A DNA stretch of 64,000 nucleotides from Enoplosus armatus. Lineage: Eukaryota; Chordata; Actinopteri; Centrarchiformes; Enoplosidae. How positions within the stretch are numbered: the stretch's first letter is position 1; the number at the start of each line of letters is the position of its first letter. This document shows, piece after piece, positions 11,934 through 25,400 of the stretch. Both the position numbers and the translations under genes were made by a program. The stretch covers positions 22,610,182-22,674,181 of the forward strand of contig NC_092193.1 of assembly GCF_043641665.1 (NCBI RefSeq), read 5' to 3'. The notes below the pieces were generated by a model. The model was not told where the DNA came from and searched no databases. It saw only the letters and a program-made list of their open reading frames with translations.

Positions 11934-12142
11934 TTCTAAAGCGTGTAAGGTGCAGGTAGGCAGCTCTGTGATGATTTGAAGGGGCAAGCTGAAGAGCAAG
12001 GGAGTTAAGCCAGTGACTGATTGGCGTTACCAAATACTCGTCACCACAGTCTGTTGGCCGGCGTAAACGCCAAGGGTCGAGAGAAGGTCACAAGGCCAAA
12101 AAAGTCGCTGAAAAAGGAGGAGGAGGACACTTTTCAACCCTT

Positions 12143-12148
12143 TTTATT
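12143..12148 (-). terminator. Candidate xpr1 polyadenylation signal AATAAA
   Basis: First canonical AATAAA on the minus strand after the xpr1 stop. Use of this site is inferred. Confidence 0.45.
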
Positions 12149-12869
12149 CTCTCATTGGAAGAAAGGGGCTTTAGGTTCATTCTGAGGTCCAAATTAGAGG
12201 TTGACTTGAGATTTCTTGAGGTGTGAATGGTACATCATATCGTATTCAAGGCCTTTCTTCTAAGCGTTACCTGGATGCTGGGAGCGTAGGAGGAGACGAA
12301 TAGCTAAAGGCGGGGAGAAAACCTTTTGGTCCTCAACAGCAGTAGGCTTGAAGTTGTCGGCTTCTCCCTGTGTGGGAGATGTGGGGCACCGAGAGGGAGC
12401 GGGGATACTTCCTGTCAGGGTGATCGGCTTGCGTTCCATTTAGCTGCGTTGTTCATGCTAGGCTGAGGCTTTGAGGAGAGCCCAAGCAATGGCTGAGGAG
12501 TGGGTGTAGTTAAAGAGTCCACCTCCGGGTGGCTGTGGATGACAAGGAGAGAAGTTTTTCACCCGCCGCTTGGGTAAGGTAGAGTTTAAGTGGTAGGCCC
12601 ACCCCTGGTTATTATTGAAGGTAGGAGTAGGAGTTCGATGGCCACCTTTCTGGGTTGTTTGTTCAAGAGGGCGAAGTTCCTCCCTTGAAATAGTCATCAA
12701 CCCAAGCAGAGGCTCATGCATTGGAGAAAGGTTTACGTGGGCATGAGGGTTTAAAACTCGTCCTTGGTTGAGAGTTCAACGCCCAACTCGCTGGGTAATT
12801 CCTCGGTTAGGAGGTGGAATTTCCTCCTTTGAATAAATTCTGGACCCAGGCGAGGGGCGTGGCCTGATG
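12143..12869 (-). other. xpr1: xpr1 3' UTR, short form
   Basis: Extends from the TGA at 12870 to a minus-strand AATAAA (plus-strand TTTATT at 12143-12148), 722 nt after the stop. The GTGTCC stretch that follows could be the downstream element. No coding potential is seen. Confidence 0.5.
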
Positions 12870-12924
12870 TCAGGAGTCGTCATCAGTGTCCTCTATCAAA
12901 ACCTTGGTGTCGCGGGTCTTGGAC
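12870..12924 (-). CDS. xpr1: xpr1 last coding exon
   Basis: Completes glutamine 674, then encodes [17 protein letters not shown] and TGA. The acidic DTDD tail is the usual end of vertebrate XPR1, so the C-terminus is intact. Confidence 0.92.
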
Positions 12925-15900
12925 CTGAAGTGGGGAAAAGGAAGAAGGTGTTTACAGTATCAACTCGATTTAGGGTTACAGCACAGGTTAACATGTTGAT
13001 GCCCCTCCGCATAGTCGGAGGTGTTTGCCTCATCGTCTGTTCTTTGTTATTAAACCCACAATGTGCGTTCACACCAATTCCAATTTCATGAAACTGCTGG
13101 AAGTTATGGTAAATGACCACTTCTCCCACAGTGTCCAAGCCCAATCTGCTACAACCCATCCCTCACCTCGTGTTCACACATCACTTTTGCATGTGAAGAC
13201 TCACTGTGAGGCCAGCCGGGGCCTGCGTAGACTCATGCTGTAGCTCCTCTTCCAGCTCTTCTTGCCCTGTCGGTTCCTGACTCCGTCCTCCTGGTCCATC
13301 ATCTGCTCCAGCAGGGTCTGGTCGTCGGCATTGAGCGGAGCCACGCTGATGTCTCTGACGGCCCTGAACTCGCCGCAGTTATTCAGGTGTTCGTTCTCCA
13401 ATCGGAAGAAGTTCCACACAAAACGCCTGGCAAGGAGAAACGCTGACTGTCAGTGGCCAGCTCCACTTACAGAGTGCACTCTACACATTTTCAACAATAG
13501 TCTACATGATGAGGGGAAGAAGGAGGCAACGATAACTGAGAGAAAAGTCAGAAAACAGTACCTGAAGACCTCCATTGGGGCCAGTATAGTTGCCAATATA
13601 TCCGAGATGCCGTGAAAACCGGTGACTGTGCTGAGGGTGATGGTTAAAGTCCATGAAAAACGCAACAGCACATCCTCCACTATGGCACTGTAGTAGTAAG
13701 CCTTGAGGGAGTGACAGAGAACAGGAAGTCAGCACATCATCACATGACTGTTACCTCCCTCCCAACGCCCGGAGGTGCCTCCCTGTGCGGAGAAATACCT
13801 TGTGCGGGTAGACTATCTCCTCTCTCAGGAAGGTATTCTCGCCCGCGTTGCGGTCAAACAGGCCCCAGTCCATCTTCAGATCCCAGACCAGTGTGTAACA
13901 AGAGCTGACCACTAAACAGCCGATGTACAGGTAGAAGAAGATCTGGGCGTCGGTGTGGGCTTCAGCTGAGGAGCAGAGAGAGAGAGAGAGAGAGAGAGGG
14001 GTGTGAGGATAGACAGCTGGTATAGGATCAGATTTATATGTTTCAAAATGGTCCACCAAACACATTTGTGTATTAGTTTTCTAATAACCCACGCTTCTCA
14101 TTTAAAAGGAGAGAACTCTATCTGTCTATTAACCTGCTGTTACTTTGGCTTCTGAAACAGGACAAGCTGCTTTGTACTAAATATACAGTGACCAGACCGA
14201 TGCCTCACTGGGAAAAGCTGGTTTTTCTTTTCTTCTGTGTTCTCATTGTCACTGTCTGAGGCTTCAGACCTTGTAGCTGGCGGTCATATAGAATTGTCGA
14301 GACGGCGTGGATTGGCAGTGAACATGTTTAAAAAGGAGCTAGAATTAACCTACAGGCACAGAATCTGAGGTTATTGACAGAATGAAAGCTGTAAGGCACC
14401 AAGCTGGTATTGGTGACGTGTTCAGTTTTGATGGACTTGGAACCCTGAGCTGCTGAAAGGCTTTTAATGTGAAACATCCGTGCAGGAAGTGGTTAGTTTA
14501 ATTGACAAAAAAAAAAGAAGATGTGAAGTGTATCCGAGTATGCGCTCTACTACCTTTATGCGTGCTGTACAGGGCAGCGAAGGTGACAACAAAGAAGGAG
14601 GTGGAGTATTTCCCAGCGTTAACCAGGTGAGGGAAGGCCCGCTTGGTGTCACGGTAACGTCGCAGACACTGGACGAATCGGAACCAAGCGGGAAGACACT
14701 GGATCACCGCACGGACGCCGTAGGAGTAGGAATTGCACACGTCTTTACCTGCAAAGAGGGTGACACGCAAACAGCGTGGTCATGGTAAGGTGCGGGCCCG
14801 CCGCCATGAATCGAGAGCGCTCAAGATGCGTTTCATCGCTCAGGCTCACCTGCGCTGCTGATGAGTCCGTCGTGCTTTTTCCAGTCCAGTTCAAAACTGT
14901 AGAAGCAGATCATGTACTCCAGGTCCATCAGAACCACCCCCAGGGAGTTCAGCTGGTCTGCCAGCCAGAAGTCCGCAAAGCCGACGCGATGAAACGGAGC
15001 TGTCACCACCCGAAACTGTGAGGGAAAGGGGACAGAGAGGACAGTGTGGGACATCGCCGTTCCCATTCGCTCATTCATTCCACTTGAATTTGCCATTCAT
15101 TTCGGGTGCTGCGATGGACTAAGCCCCTTCAAATCACACTTCGTGGTTTACCACATGGGTGTCTTTCTAACAAATTCTAACAAAACTGACCTTTGACACC
15201 AAAATCCACTGGCCTCAACAACTCTCATTCAAATGGCAGTCCATTATTATCGTCCACACAGCAGGAGAATATATATATATAGTAGTAGCAGTAGTAGTAG
15301 TCCAGGTGATATGTGCCAAATTTGAGAGGATATGTTCACTTTTTTTTTTTATAAAAGCATGAAACTTGGTACAACTGTACAGTTTTTTTTTTTTTTTTTA
15401 CAGAAATGGAGCTATCCCAAAAAATGGCTTGCAGCGGCCATTTTACTTCCCGCCATAACCCCGTGTTTTGATGGTCGAGGATTACACACACACACAAACA
15501 CCATAAACTGTTCGGGCGAATAGTTCCCGGTGAATTCAGTGACACTGTGAGAAGGAGTTCACAGTATCTGAGAACCTTTAAAACATTTCCCAGCAATATT
15601 CAGACCTAACCTCGCAGACGGTGCTCGGCAAAAACACTCGACGTAAGCGCCTTTCACGCCTCCGCGGCAACCCTGAACTTATCTGGACATTGAGACGTGA
15701 GAGAGCGCAAATGTCCGACTCAGTCGGACCGGGTACGTCCTAATACATGTGGCACTGATGATCAAAACACGTAGACCGTATGATTTGTAATTGAGGGACG
15801 ATACCAGAAGTTTGAGCAGCCAGAAGCGCGACTTGTAGTAGCAGGTCTTGAAGGGGTTGATGAGGAAGAGGAAGAAGAGGCCGTAGAGAGCCAGAGGGTT

Positions 15901-16352
15901 CGCCTGCATTGGTACCAGGATGCTATCGCTGAAGAGGCAGGACAGCAGGCTGACGCACCACAGCACCCCCAACATACCTGCAATCTGCACACACCCGGAC
16001 CAATGTCAGTCACGACATTCACCGGCATGAAAGTACACTCTGGCAAAGTGTTTGTTAGACAGCATGTCTGCATGTGAGTGTGTGTGCTCAGACCTCAAAC
16101 AGATGCTGGTGGGACAGGTTGTTTCTGGGGTTGAGTTCAAATATGAGTACGTGGTTGACTCCTGCCTGCCTCCAGCCGTAGGTGTTGATGCCTGGAAGGT
16201 CAAAAAACAGTCAGACAGGCGGCTGCTGGTGCATTGTTGTTGTTTTTTTTTTTAATACTCAAAACCCTGCCCTCGTACTCAGATAGCCCAGCCCCCCACC
16301 CCCTCTGAACCAAATGACCAGAAACTTGAACCATAGCATCTTAGCATCGTAG

Positions 16353-16405
<53 letters not shown>

Positions 16406-19400
16406 ACCTAACAGGAAGAGGAATTCTATTAACAGGAAGCCTCCTCTGTAGATCCTGACCATAGGCCAAACATCGTCGCTGCCAATCACCACAGCTCCTA
16501 GTGACGGGGGGGAGGGACACGTGGGAAAAAAAATACATCGTCTTTCCAAGCGATGCTGCAGAACACCATCTTTCCATGCTCTTTTCAAACGTTGACATTT
16601 GGTTATATTTGGACAGGACTTCATTCTACCCAAGTAACACGCACCAATCGTCACAATGTCAAACACATACAGTGCATAGGTTATGACATATTCATATTTA
16701 AATATGAAAAATACACTCATTCCTCATTCTGACGCAGTGATTCAGTTTTTCTTCCTGAGACTAACATGTGTTCTGCTGGGACCAATATAATTTCTGGACC
16801 TGGACATTATTTCCAAGGAAGTAAAAACTGAGCCACTAGATGATTCACACCACATTTCGTTTGTGTGTGTTTGTGTGTGTGTGTGTTACCTGTAATGACC
16901 ACGGTGACTATTAAGACGAGGAACACTCCGCAGTAGAGGCCGACTCTGAAGGTGGTCCAAGCGGGAGCGGGCTGTGGGCGGACAGGAGGAGCACAATCTA
17001 CATTTCCACTGTACTAATGCTTTAACAATCAGACTTAAATATAAACAATACTATCGCTAAAACTGATGGACATGCGCGTTGGATCTCTCTGAGCATGTTG
17101 TTCAGCACGCAAACGAATACGCCTTATGTCCGGCTTCAAATTCATTATTAGTTTGATAGTTTGTGTCGTGTTCTTACGTGTGTGTAAAGACATAACATTG
17201 TCTATTCGTGTGGATCAACTCAGAGGCTGCTCCTCTCTTATTATTATTATTATCATTATACTGTGTCATCACAAAAGTAACCTCAACATGTATGCCAAAA
17301 ATAAATAAGCAACAATCCGTGGGTCACACATTTCGATGGGGGGCATCTGGGCGGTCACTTTGTCGAAACTTTATGGGTGCAAGTTAGGATGTTTGTGCGA
17401 TACAAAAAGGACAACAGGGAGCGGTGGCTTGGGTTTTCGGACCTTACCCAGAGGCAGTTCAGAGGGTGTTGAGTTTAGGAGAAGTGGCTATTAGTTAATG
17501 TGAGTGTGTGTGTGTGTGTGTCTGACCTGCGCCGCTCCCAGGGGAGGTACCCTCAGCCTCTTCATGGCCCTCTGCCTGTCACCACCTTCCAACTCTGTCG
17601 TGACCAACGCCTGGAAAGACACAGAGAGAGAGAGAGAGAGAGAGAATTGAGGGCTGGACGCTCATGATAACGGATCTTATTGCAGATTCACATACGACCC
17701 GTTTTATCGAGACTGCACTGAACCGCGGCAGTGCTAATTGACATCGACATGAATATCTACACGCGTGTGTGCACCTCGGTCTCAGAGATGAGCTGTGTGA
17801 TTTTCTTGCACGTGTAAAACGGAGCCACTTCGACGTGGGCCACCCTCCAGTCCGCCCCCCTCGGCGTCTCCAAAATCTTGTCATGCTTCTTCAGGATCTT
17901 CCTGAAACCTGTGAAGTTCAGGTTCTACACAGAGAGAGAGAGAGAGAGTGTCAAAACCAGCTGATTAAACACAAGCGATGACGTGGAATCATCATGAGAT
18001 GTGGAACCATACAAGGGGCTGTGGACGAGCACCTGATAGTTCTGCAGCAGTATAAGGCTGAGGTAGAACTCGGAGAAGGCCAGCTGCAGGTCCTTTATGT
18101 TTCTGTGCTTGCAGCGCTCCTGCTGCGACAGGGCGAACACCGTCTTCCTCCGCCTCAGGCCGCGCCCGTTTGCCCAGCTCTCCCTCTGGGCGTCCAGCGA
18201 CGACTGCAGCTCGTTCTGCAGCGTGGCGAACCGCCGCTGCGCCTCGGCCAACTTCTCTGGAGGGGCGAGAGGGGATGGCGGTTTCAAAGGCCAGAATAGC
18301 CACTGCAGGATGTGTGTGCGTGTCTGTGTGTGTGTGTGTGTGTCATTACCAGAGTAGAAGGTGTTGATTTTGGCCAGTTCTTTTTCACACGTCTGGAAGA
18401 ACTTCTCCTCAAACTTGGCATAATACCTCTTGACTGTATCCTCGTCCGTGACTGCAAAAAAAAAAAAAAAAGAACAGGAAAGTTCAAGAACAGAGCGAAA
18501 ACTATTTGTCCCGCAGCACGCATTAAACCACCTTAACGGACCACTGAGAGTAGTGCAGCAAAGGAGACGCACTGCCCTGCTCCGACCTGCAGGTGGAGCA
18601 GTGAGACAGCAGCAGGGCTTCCATTCATCTGCAACTGGGCTTTCACCCCTCTAAATGTATACGGATCACGAGTTTAATTCAGGTCACATATTGCCTTTTC
18701 TTTTATAAAAAAAAAGGGAAAAGAAAGAAAGAAATACTCAGTGGAGACGGCGGCACATCAAATGTCATCTGAAACCCCCCCCCCTTTATTCAAAAAGGCA
18801 GAACGTTTCCCCGCCATATTAACAGCTGTGATGGCTGGTGGTTACAGTTCCGTCTAAAAATCAATAATTAGTTCTCTATTTTAGGATACAGTCAAACACC
18901 AAGCAATTGTCAACACGCTACTTAAAGCCGTGGCTTGAAATAGTAAAAAAAGAAAAAAGAAGAAGAAGAAAAATACATATATGATATTAAAGTCGAGCGT
19001 CTCATTAAGCATCCACAAAAATCTGGGTGAAAGCAAAACGTTCAGAGCTATTAGGAAACCCAGTTCAAGAACCACCCATTTCGCCGCTCGGACCATTTTT
19101 TTTGTTAGGTTTTTTTGATTGACGTCTCCCCCGTGGGTCATGCAAAAAAATCCCCAGCCCTGCTCTGGACCCCCACACCTTTGGAGGAACTTCCATTCAC
19201 CGGAAACCTTCTGCTGTCCGTCAGTCGGAACACCTGAAATCTCTTTGACTCTGGATGAGACGAGAGATTAAGCCGTTTGTGTGTCATTTCATATCCAATT
19301 AGAAATCGGTCTTTTAACAAGTGACCTGACGGCATCTGGTTTGTTGTTTTGGAGAATTATGTCAATATCAACGTTATATTTACTTGTATCCCAAATACCA

Positions 19401-22400
19401 TGCTAGAAAAGTTTAATTGCCGTTCCTCCCATCGAGTCAAAGGCTTTTTTAATTTTTTTTTTTTTTTATAGTTTTACCAGAACGGAGTCCTGTAATTTCC
19501 GACATTTTTTTTTTTTTTTTTGATCTCAACTATTTAAGATCTCACGCTGGCACAGATTCTGGTAAACTTTAATTGAACAGTGGACATAAGGGCCAACCTG
19601 TGTGTGTGTGTGTGTGTGTGTGTCCAACCGCTGACTTGTGCCTGCTGTCACGTCAACAACAAGCAAACAAACAAGACCGGGCAGGTGTTTTTTTTGTTTT
19701 TTGTTTTTTTTGAGTCAGGCCCTGCAGACTTGATGATTCACAGGCTTTCGGGCTGGATGCTTTTAGACAAGACACCAAATTAACTAAATTGGAGTGTCCC
19801 AACCGCTCCCTCCCTCTCTTTCTCTACCTCGCTCTCTCGCGCTCTCTCACCAGTGCACAAACAGCCACCACAGCCAGACCACGGTAATCTCCTTATCCCT
19901 CTTTTGGCCTTATTCTGCTCTTTCCTCCCTCTTGTGTCTCGGGCTCGTGTCACCGTGATTATTATCATTATTATCATTATGACATGTCTGTCTCCGGGTA
20001 ATAGGCTATACTTTCCATTTGACAATTGATGTTTTTTTCTTTCTTTTTTTTAGCTCTATTTTTCAGCAGCGCCACGCATGCCACCCGGTGCTAACAGCCA
20101 ACAGGCACCAGAACAGCAGTTAAGAGGGAGGGAACGGCATAAATGTTATTGAAAAAAAGTTACAAAAGACATATTTTCTCTTTTACCTCCACCTGGGCTT
20201 GCAGATTGTTTGGGTTTTGAGATATTTTTCTGCATCCACCCTGCACAGAATCTCATTTGTGGTGCTCAGAGCATTAAAAAATGAGAATGAAAAAATAGGA
20301 AATCCCTCTTTGTCAACCTCTCTATCCCGTGTCGCTGTTAGCATGCTGTTAGCATTTCATGAGGCGCTAGTACTCACCGGGAAGTAGTCCCAGTGAGTAA
20401 TAATAAGACCTCCATTGTGTTGGAGAGGGGATAGAGAGTTCACAACTTGGCCACACAAAACCAAAAACGTTGGCTCGACACAAAGCGAGGCCAACGAGGA
20501 CCGGCCGTTTGAAGATGACATCCCCTGCCAGCAGCCCTTCATCCGCATACCAGTGTGTGTGTGTGGCAAGTGTGCGGGAGAGATGTCGCGGCGGCATATG
20601 GCGATGTGGAGGTTTAGCCCTGAGGTTAGCAGCAAATTTGCCCTGAAGCAGTGCAGGAGTCTCCCCTGAGCTCTCTGACCCGTTGCAGTAGCCTGTTACA
20701 CAAGAGCTGTTTTCTTCATTGCACATAAAAGTGCTATTCAGATCCATTTACAATATTAATCATTCTGTAATCACAGCAGAAATATAGCACACTTTAGTGT
20801 TACCCATTTACCTGCTTACAAAATGTGTCAGTCATAATCCACGTTCTGTTTGTATTCAAAGAATATGCAAAGAATTAATCAGGGCTCCACTGTGAGGACG
20901 GAGAGCACCGGTGGATTTAATAAGATATGGCTTATCAATTGTTATGGAAGGTAAATGTGGCAATTAAAGTTGATATTGACATTAGGGGACTTTGCCCAGT
21001 CCTAATAGTGTCCAATACCTCAGGTTGTATTCATAAAAGTCCTCTCTCAGCTTCCGTGAAGGTTTGCTCGCTCCAACCGCGGGAATCAACTCCCTTTCTT
21101 TCCTAAATCCGCCCACTTATTTATGCACATTTAAACTGTGTTACAACGGTAGAGTTGGGGTAGATTTCATATTTCATACATTACACAAACCATTTGGAGT
21201 GATGAAAGTGTGCTTGTGCCGGCTGCTAAAGAGGTTTACACTGCACTTCGGTATGAAAGTCAACCAGCTAGTTTCTTGGGGAGAGCAGGACACTTGCAGA
21301 CTACTGTGTATATATATATATTCATTTTCCAGACGTTATTGTTGTCAGCTGTACCCGCTGAGTCTAAGATAAGTCACGGGAAAAAAATCTTAAAATAAAC
21401 TGAAGGGGGGGGGGGGAACAACATGTGAATCACACCATCTCAATAGGTAACAGCATGTGACTGTAGACTTGTGGATATAAAACGGAAGCACGTACAGGGA
21501 TGGTGTCCGACACATGGGCCAGGCTGGAAACCCGTCAGCCGATGAGCCAAGCCGAGAATGTGTATCGTCAATCACGACAACATGCGTGGGCTACATGGAT
21601 AAAATGCATGGATGTACTCTGGCACGTCTAAAGCCATGTTAGCGGCTCTGGGAGGCTATGATAAAGGCATAGTAGCGCTTTGAGCTAAATGCTAACATTA
21701 GAACGGCACACAGTGGCAATGCCGACATGCTGATGATGGCAGGTGTAATGTTTACCATGTTCTCCGTCTCTTATTAGGCATGTTAGCATGCTACCATTTA
21801 CTAATTAGCAGTAAATACAGCTGAGGCCGACGATAATGTTATCAGCCAAAGTGTTGGACAAATTTAAATTTAGACCTGATGATGGCGCTAGAGGAAAATG
21901 TCAATGTTTTAAGACTCATTCCTGCAACGCTCTATTTGAGAGGCACTTCATGGAGCACTCTAAATGTGCGCTCATGTGCACCTATGCACACATGACCAAT
22001 CAGCGGCCAGGAAGGTCTGGGTGACGGATCTCACCACCATCCCACCGCTGGACATGAGTCTTCCCAAAACTTTCTGACCAGACTTTTCTTTGGACTTTAC
22101 ATCCACCTTCACCTGTTCTCGAACGCAACCTCCATTTAACCGTCTACGGCGTTTGTAGAAGTCTGCTTCAGCATCCCTAAGCCAAGAGAGAAACAGGCTA
22201 TCTGTTAACAAATGCGGGTTTAAGCGATCAATGATTGTAATTTACTGTCAAGTCCTCTCTGTAATGTGTATAATTTAATGACGGCAATGTGCACGCAGAT
22301 TTCTAGCATACTATAAAGCGTCATCCGAGCTTAAAAAACACTATGTTGGATGCTGTTTACATGGACAATGTGATCATCATTTGAGAGAAATGGCAACAAC

Positions 22401-25400
22401 AGCAACTGAACACCTAATCACAGTGGCCGTCCCGTAAGGCGAAAGTCAGTCAGTCAGTGCAGTCCCTACAATTGCTGATTATGTGACAGTCACTCAGTGG
22501 AAAGAAAGAGTAAAGGTGTGTGCCAGTTCCACAATCCTGACAGATCAGGACATTTACAGTCCTCAACCAATTAACAGTTACAGGACAAATAACATGTGGT
22601 TTATAGTGGAGAAGTTACCTTCATGGCCCTTTTGCTTTTCATGGCGACGCTTGAGCCTGAGACTTTGAATGTTGCTTGACACGCACCGGCACTAAAATCT
22701 GCCAGCATTTGCCTGAGGTTCTGTATCATTTTCCCCGTTTGATGTAAGGGTGCCATTAAAACAGGACCGGGGAGCCTTGCTCCAAGGTGTCTTTTTTGGT
22801 ACCACCACTGGCAAGTTAAAAAATGTCATGTCTACAAACAGAGGCCTTAATCTTGATGATCAAACTGTGGATCGGTTCCACAGGAAAGGGGTCAAGAGTG
22901 AATGGGTTTGACGAAGAGCGGCAGAAGACGAGCGCTAGGCTTGAGTTTTGGGTGAACTCGAACCCTTTGACTCCTTCTTGCTCCTGGGAGACAACTACAG
23001 CGCCCCTTCATCAAGCTAATGACCCAGAGGGGGACACCTGTCTGAGAGACTGAGGTAGGTCTGTTTATTTTATTTTATTCTATTCTATTTGAGATCTGAA
23101 AGACTTTGTTAGCCTGTCGGCTGCTTTTGATCAGTAATTAGCATATTACAAAGTCTGGTTCCCGTTTGCTGGGCTGTTTATTTTAATATGTTATGAAACA
23201 TTGTTCTACGCGGGAGATCCAGGCTGTTATGCCTCCTAAATGTTCTGCACGGCTGTCTCAGTGCTGGAGGATTCAATGTGTGTCGGCCTACGTCCTTTTT
23301 TTTTTTTTTACAACCTATTGGATATATTTTGTACACGTGGCACAAACAACCTGACATTTCACTCGTCTGATCCTTTCTGCTACCGTGGAAAGGTTCGAGT
23401 GGCTTTTTATATATATTTTTTTGGGGCTTGTTGTGGTTTCACGAGACAGTAGCTGCTGACCAGTTCAGCTTGGGAACTGCATGCTAACTCCTCTCCTCCT
23501 TCTCCTTTCATGCGTGTCAAAATGGGTCAGAGAGCCCGACGGCCCTCTCATGAAAAACGAACGGCAACCCATGCCGCAGATCGATAGGCGGCCGGCAGAC
23601 CTACAAGCGAGGCCGACTGCAGGGCAAGCGAGCTGTGTGAGAGGTTTGCGCGAGCTATGCGCAGGTTGGGCTTGGCATGTTTGGTAGGCTTGTGTCTTCC
23701 TCGCTGGTAAGGTTTATGTTCCGTTGCGTCATATTTCCGACTGAAAATAGGCCCCTTAAGTGGTGGAACTCGGTTTTTGTTCGAATGAGATGAAAGGACA
23801 GATCAGGAAAAATACATATTGTGCGAGTCACGCTGTTTTGTATTGGTTTAAGGGTGTGCAGTGCAGGGGCACATAGAGGCCTGTCATTACATGATGGAAA
23901 AAAATAAGGCCTCTGATAACTGGTTTTAAAAGACATTTTAAGACTCGTTTAGGCCTTAAATTTTGGTCATACTGAGGCTGTCGTTAGTGTATTTTTACAA
24001 AGACACATAATTAAGCAATAATGCCGGATGAGGTAGCGCCACAGAAAGAGTAATTTAGGAGCTGGAGGTAAAGAACTGCGCAAGCCAATCTTGACTGCCT
24101 TCTATAGCAGAACTCCCTGAGAGTGCATTAGCATGCTTAGACCATGAAGCATTAGTGTTGTTGCTATGGTAACGTGGAGTTCAATGCGTGTCGGGCAGAC
24201 CTTTTGATCACTCATTTCAATCTATCTATCCAGTTACTTCTCCCATTCCTGCTCATCCTATGACATTGAACATGAGAGTTCCACATAGAGGAATGGTGCG
24301 TTCATGTGCCGTCGCTGACCATTCAATACAACGGTTAAAGTGTTTGCGACATTCATGTCCGATGAATTACCTGTATTCTAACAGAGCAGCTGATGCTATG
24401 TGGCAGCTGAATGGTGGAGCTCCGGCAAGGGAATGCAGCAGCTTGAAGGAATTCACAGATCGCTCCATGGTTTTGGCCCAAAATTTAAAATATGTTTAGC
24501 CTGAACCACTGTGTTTCACTACGATGCAGTAGCTGTGTTTAGCAAGTTTCAAGTCTTTGCTGGTTTATTTTGGAAATCACATTTAAAAATGGTTGTCTGC
24601 GATGTAAAGTTGAGCTGAACTGGATCGTGTAAAATCACTGGCGTGGTCCTTTAAGGGTTCGTTTAAGGGTCATTTTACAACGCAGGGTTGTATAACAAAA
24701 TGCACTTTTGTCCCTTCATGCAACACACACACACACACACACACACACAGGCTGTGGCTAGGGGTGGCTATTGTCTCTTAGTCCTTTAACAATTCTTTTA
24801 AGTCACCAGAAGAACGCACATCTAAATTTGGTTAACATACATGATGCTAATTTGCCTGTTCAAGTCACAACTTCCCGTTTCCGACCCCAGCAGCTCCACG
24901 TTCCTTGTATGAGCTGCTCAGAGGCACTAATAAAAAAAGGAGCAGATCTGATTGTGTGTTTGCGTGTAATACCTTCAATAGATGGGGCCTGGTCCTGAGC
25001 AGCATACAGCATCTCTTTGAAAGCCTGCAGACACAACGAGAAAGATGTCATGAAACAATTAAATATTAAACAATGCCATCGAATATTTAACCGAGGGAAG
25101 TGTCTCCAGGAGGTTAAAAAGGAGAGTGCTAGTTAATCTACTATCAATGTCAGGCCTGTTACATTATGTCAAATGTCAAAAGACATGGGAGGTGGCAGCA
25201 GCAGGCGTCTTGTTCGTGGATAGTTCAAACAGGGTGGAGGAATGTGTGCGCAGAGACCTGAACCTGGGTTAACCAGTCGAACAGCTTGCTCTTTAAGATC
25301 GTACGGCACCCTGACGTGTGTTAACCACAGACCTTATGTCAGGCATCTAACCAAAAACCCATTCAAAATACCCATTGACTTCCAGACAGGGGGGGAGGGG

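Larger units (their letters stand above)
4393..12142. other. Intergenic region between xpr1 and ttpa
   Basis: No gene recognised. Upstream of ttpa it carries a (GT)n/GA leader (about 4487-4520) and a G19 run at about 4764. A terminal-inverted-repeat element lies at 5455-6207. Poly-A/T and poly-G runs occur at about 8206, 8430 and 11638, and a (TG)12 at about 11909. A reading frame at 5080-5346 has a basic YWVKP stretch that could be transposase debris. Part of the right side may belong to longer xpr1 3' UTRs: another minus-strand AATAAA lies at 10040-10045. Confidence 0.55.
13427..18349 (-). other. Compact xpr1 introns 3-14
   Basis: Most of these introns are 90-300 bp; introns 6, 7, 10 and 12 are 555, 392, 789 and 588 bp. 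They contain microsatellites but no recognised gene or transposon. CA runs in transcript sense follow the donors of introns 3, 6, 7 and 8. CT runs precede the acceptors of exons 5, 6 and 13. A short AT plus AGT repeat lies in intron 10 near 15270. Confidence 0.75.

Noticed and set aside
12440..12721. 87-codon minus-strand frame after the xpr1 stop
   Set aside because: Lies in the xpr1 3' UTR, with no start context or similarity.
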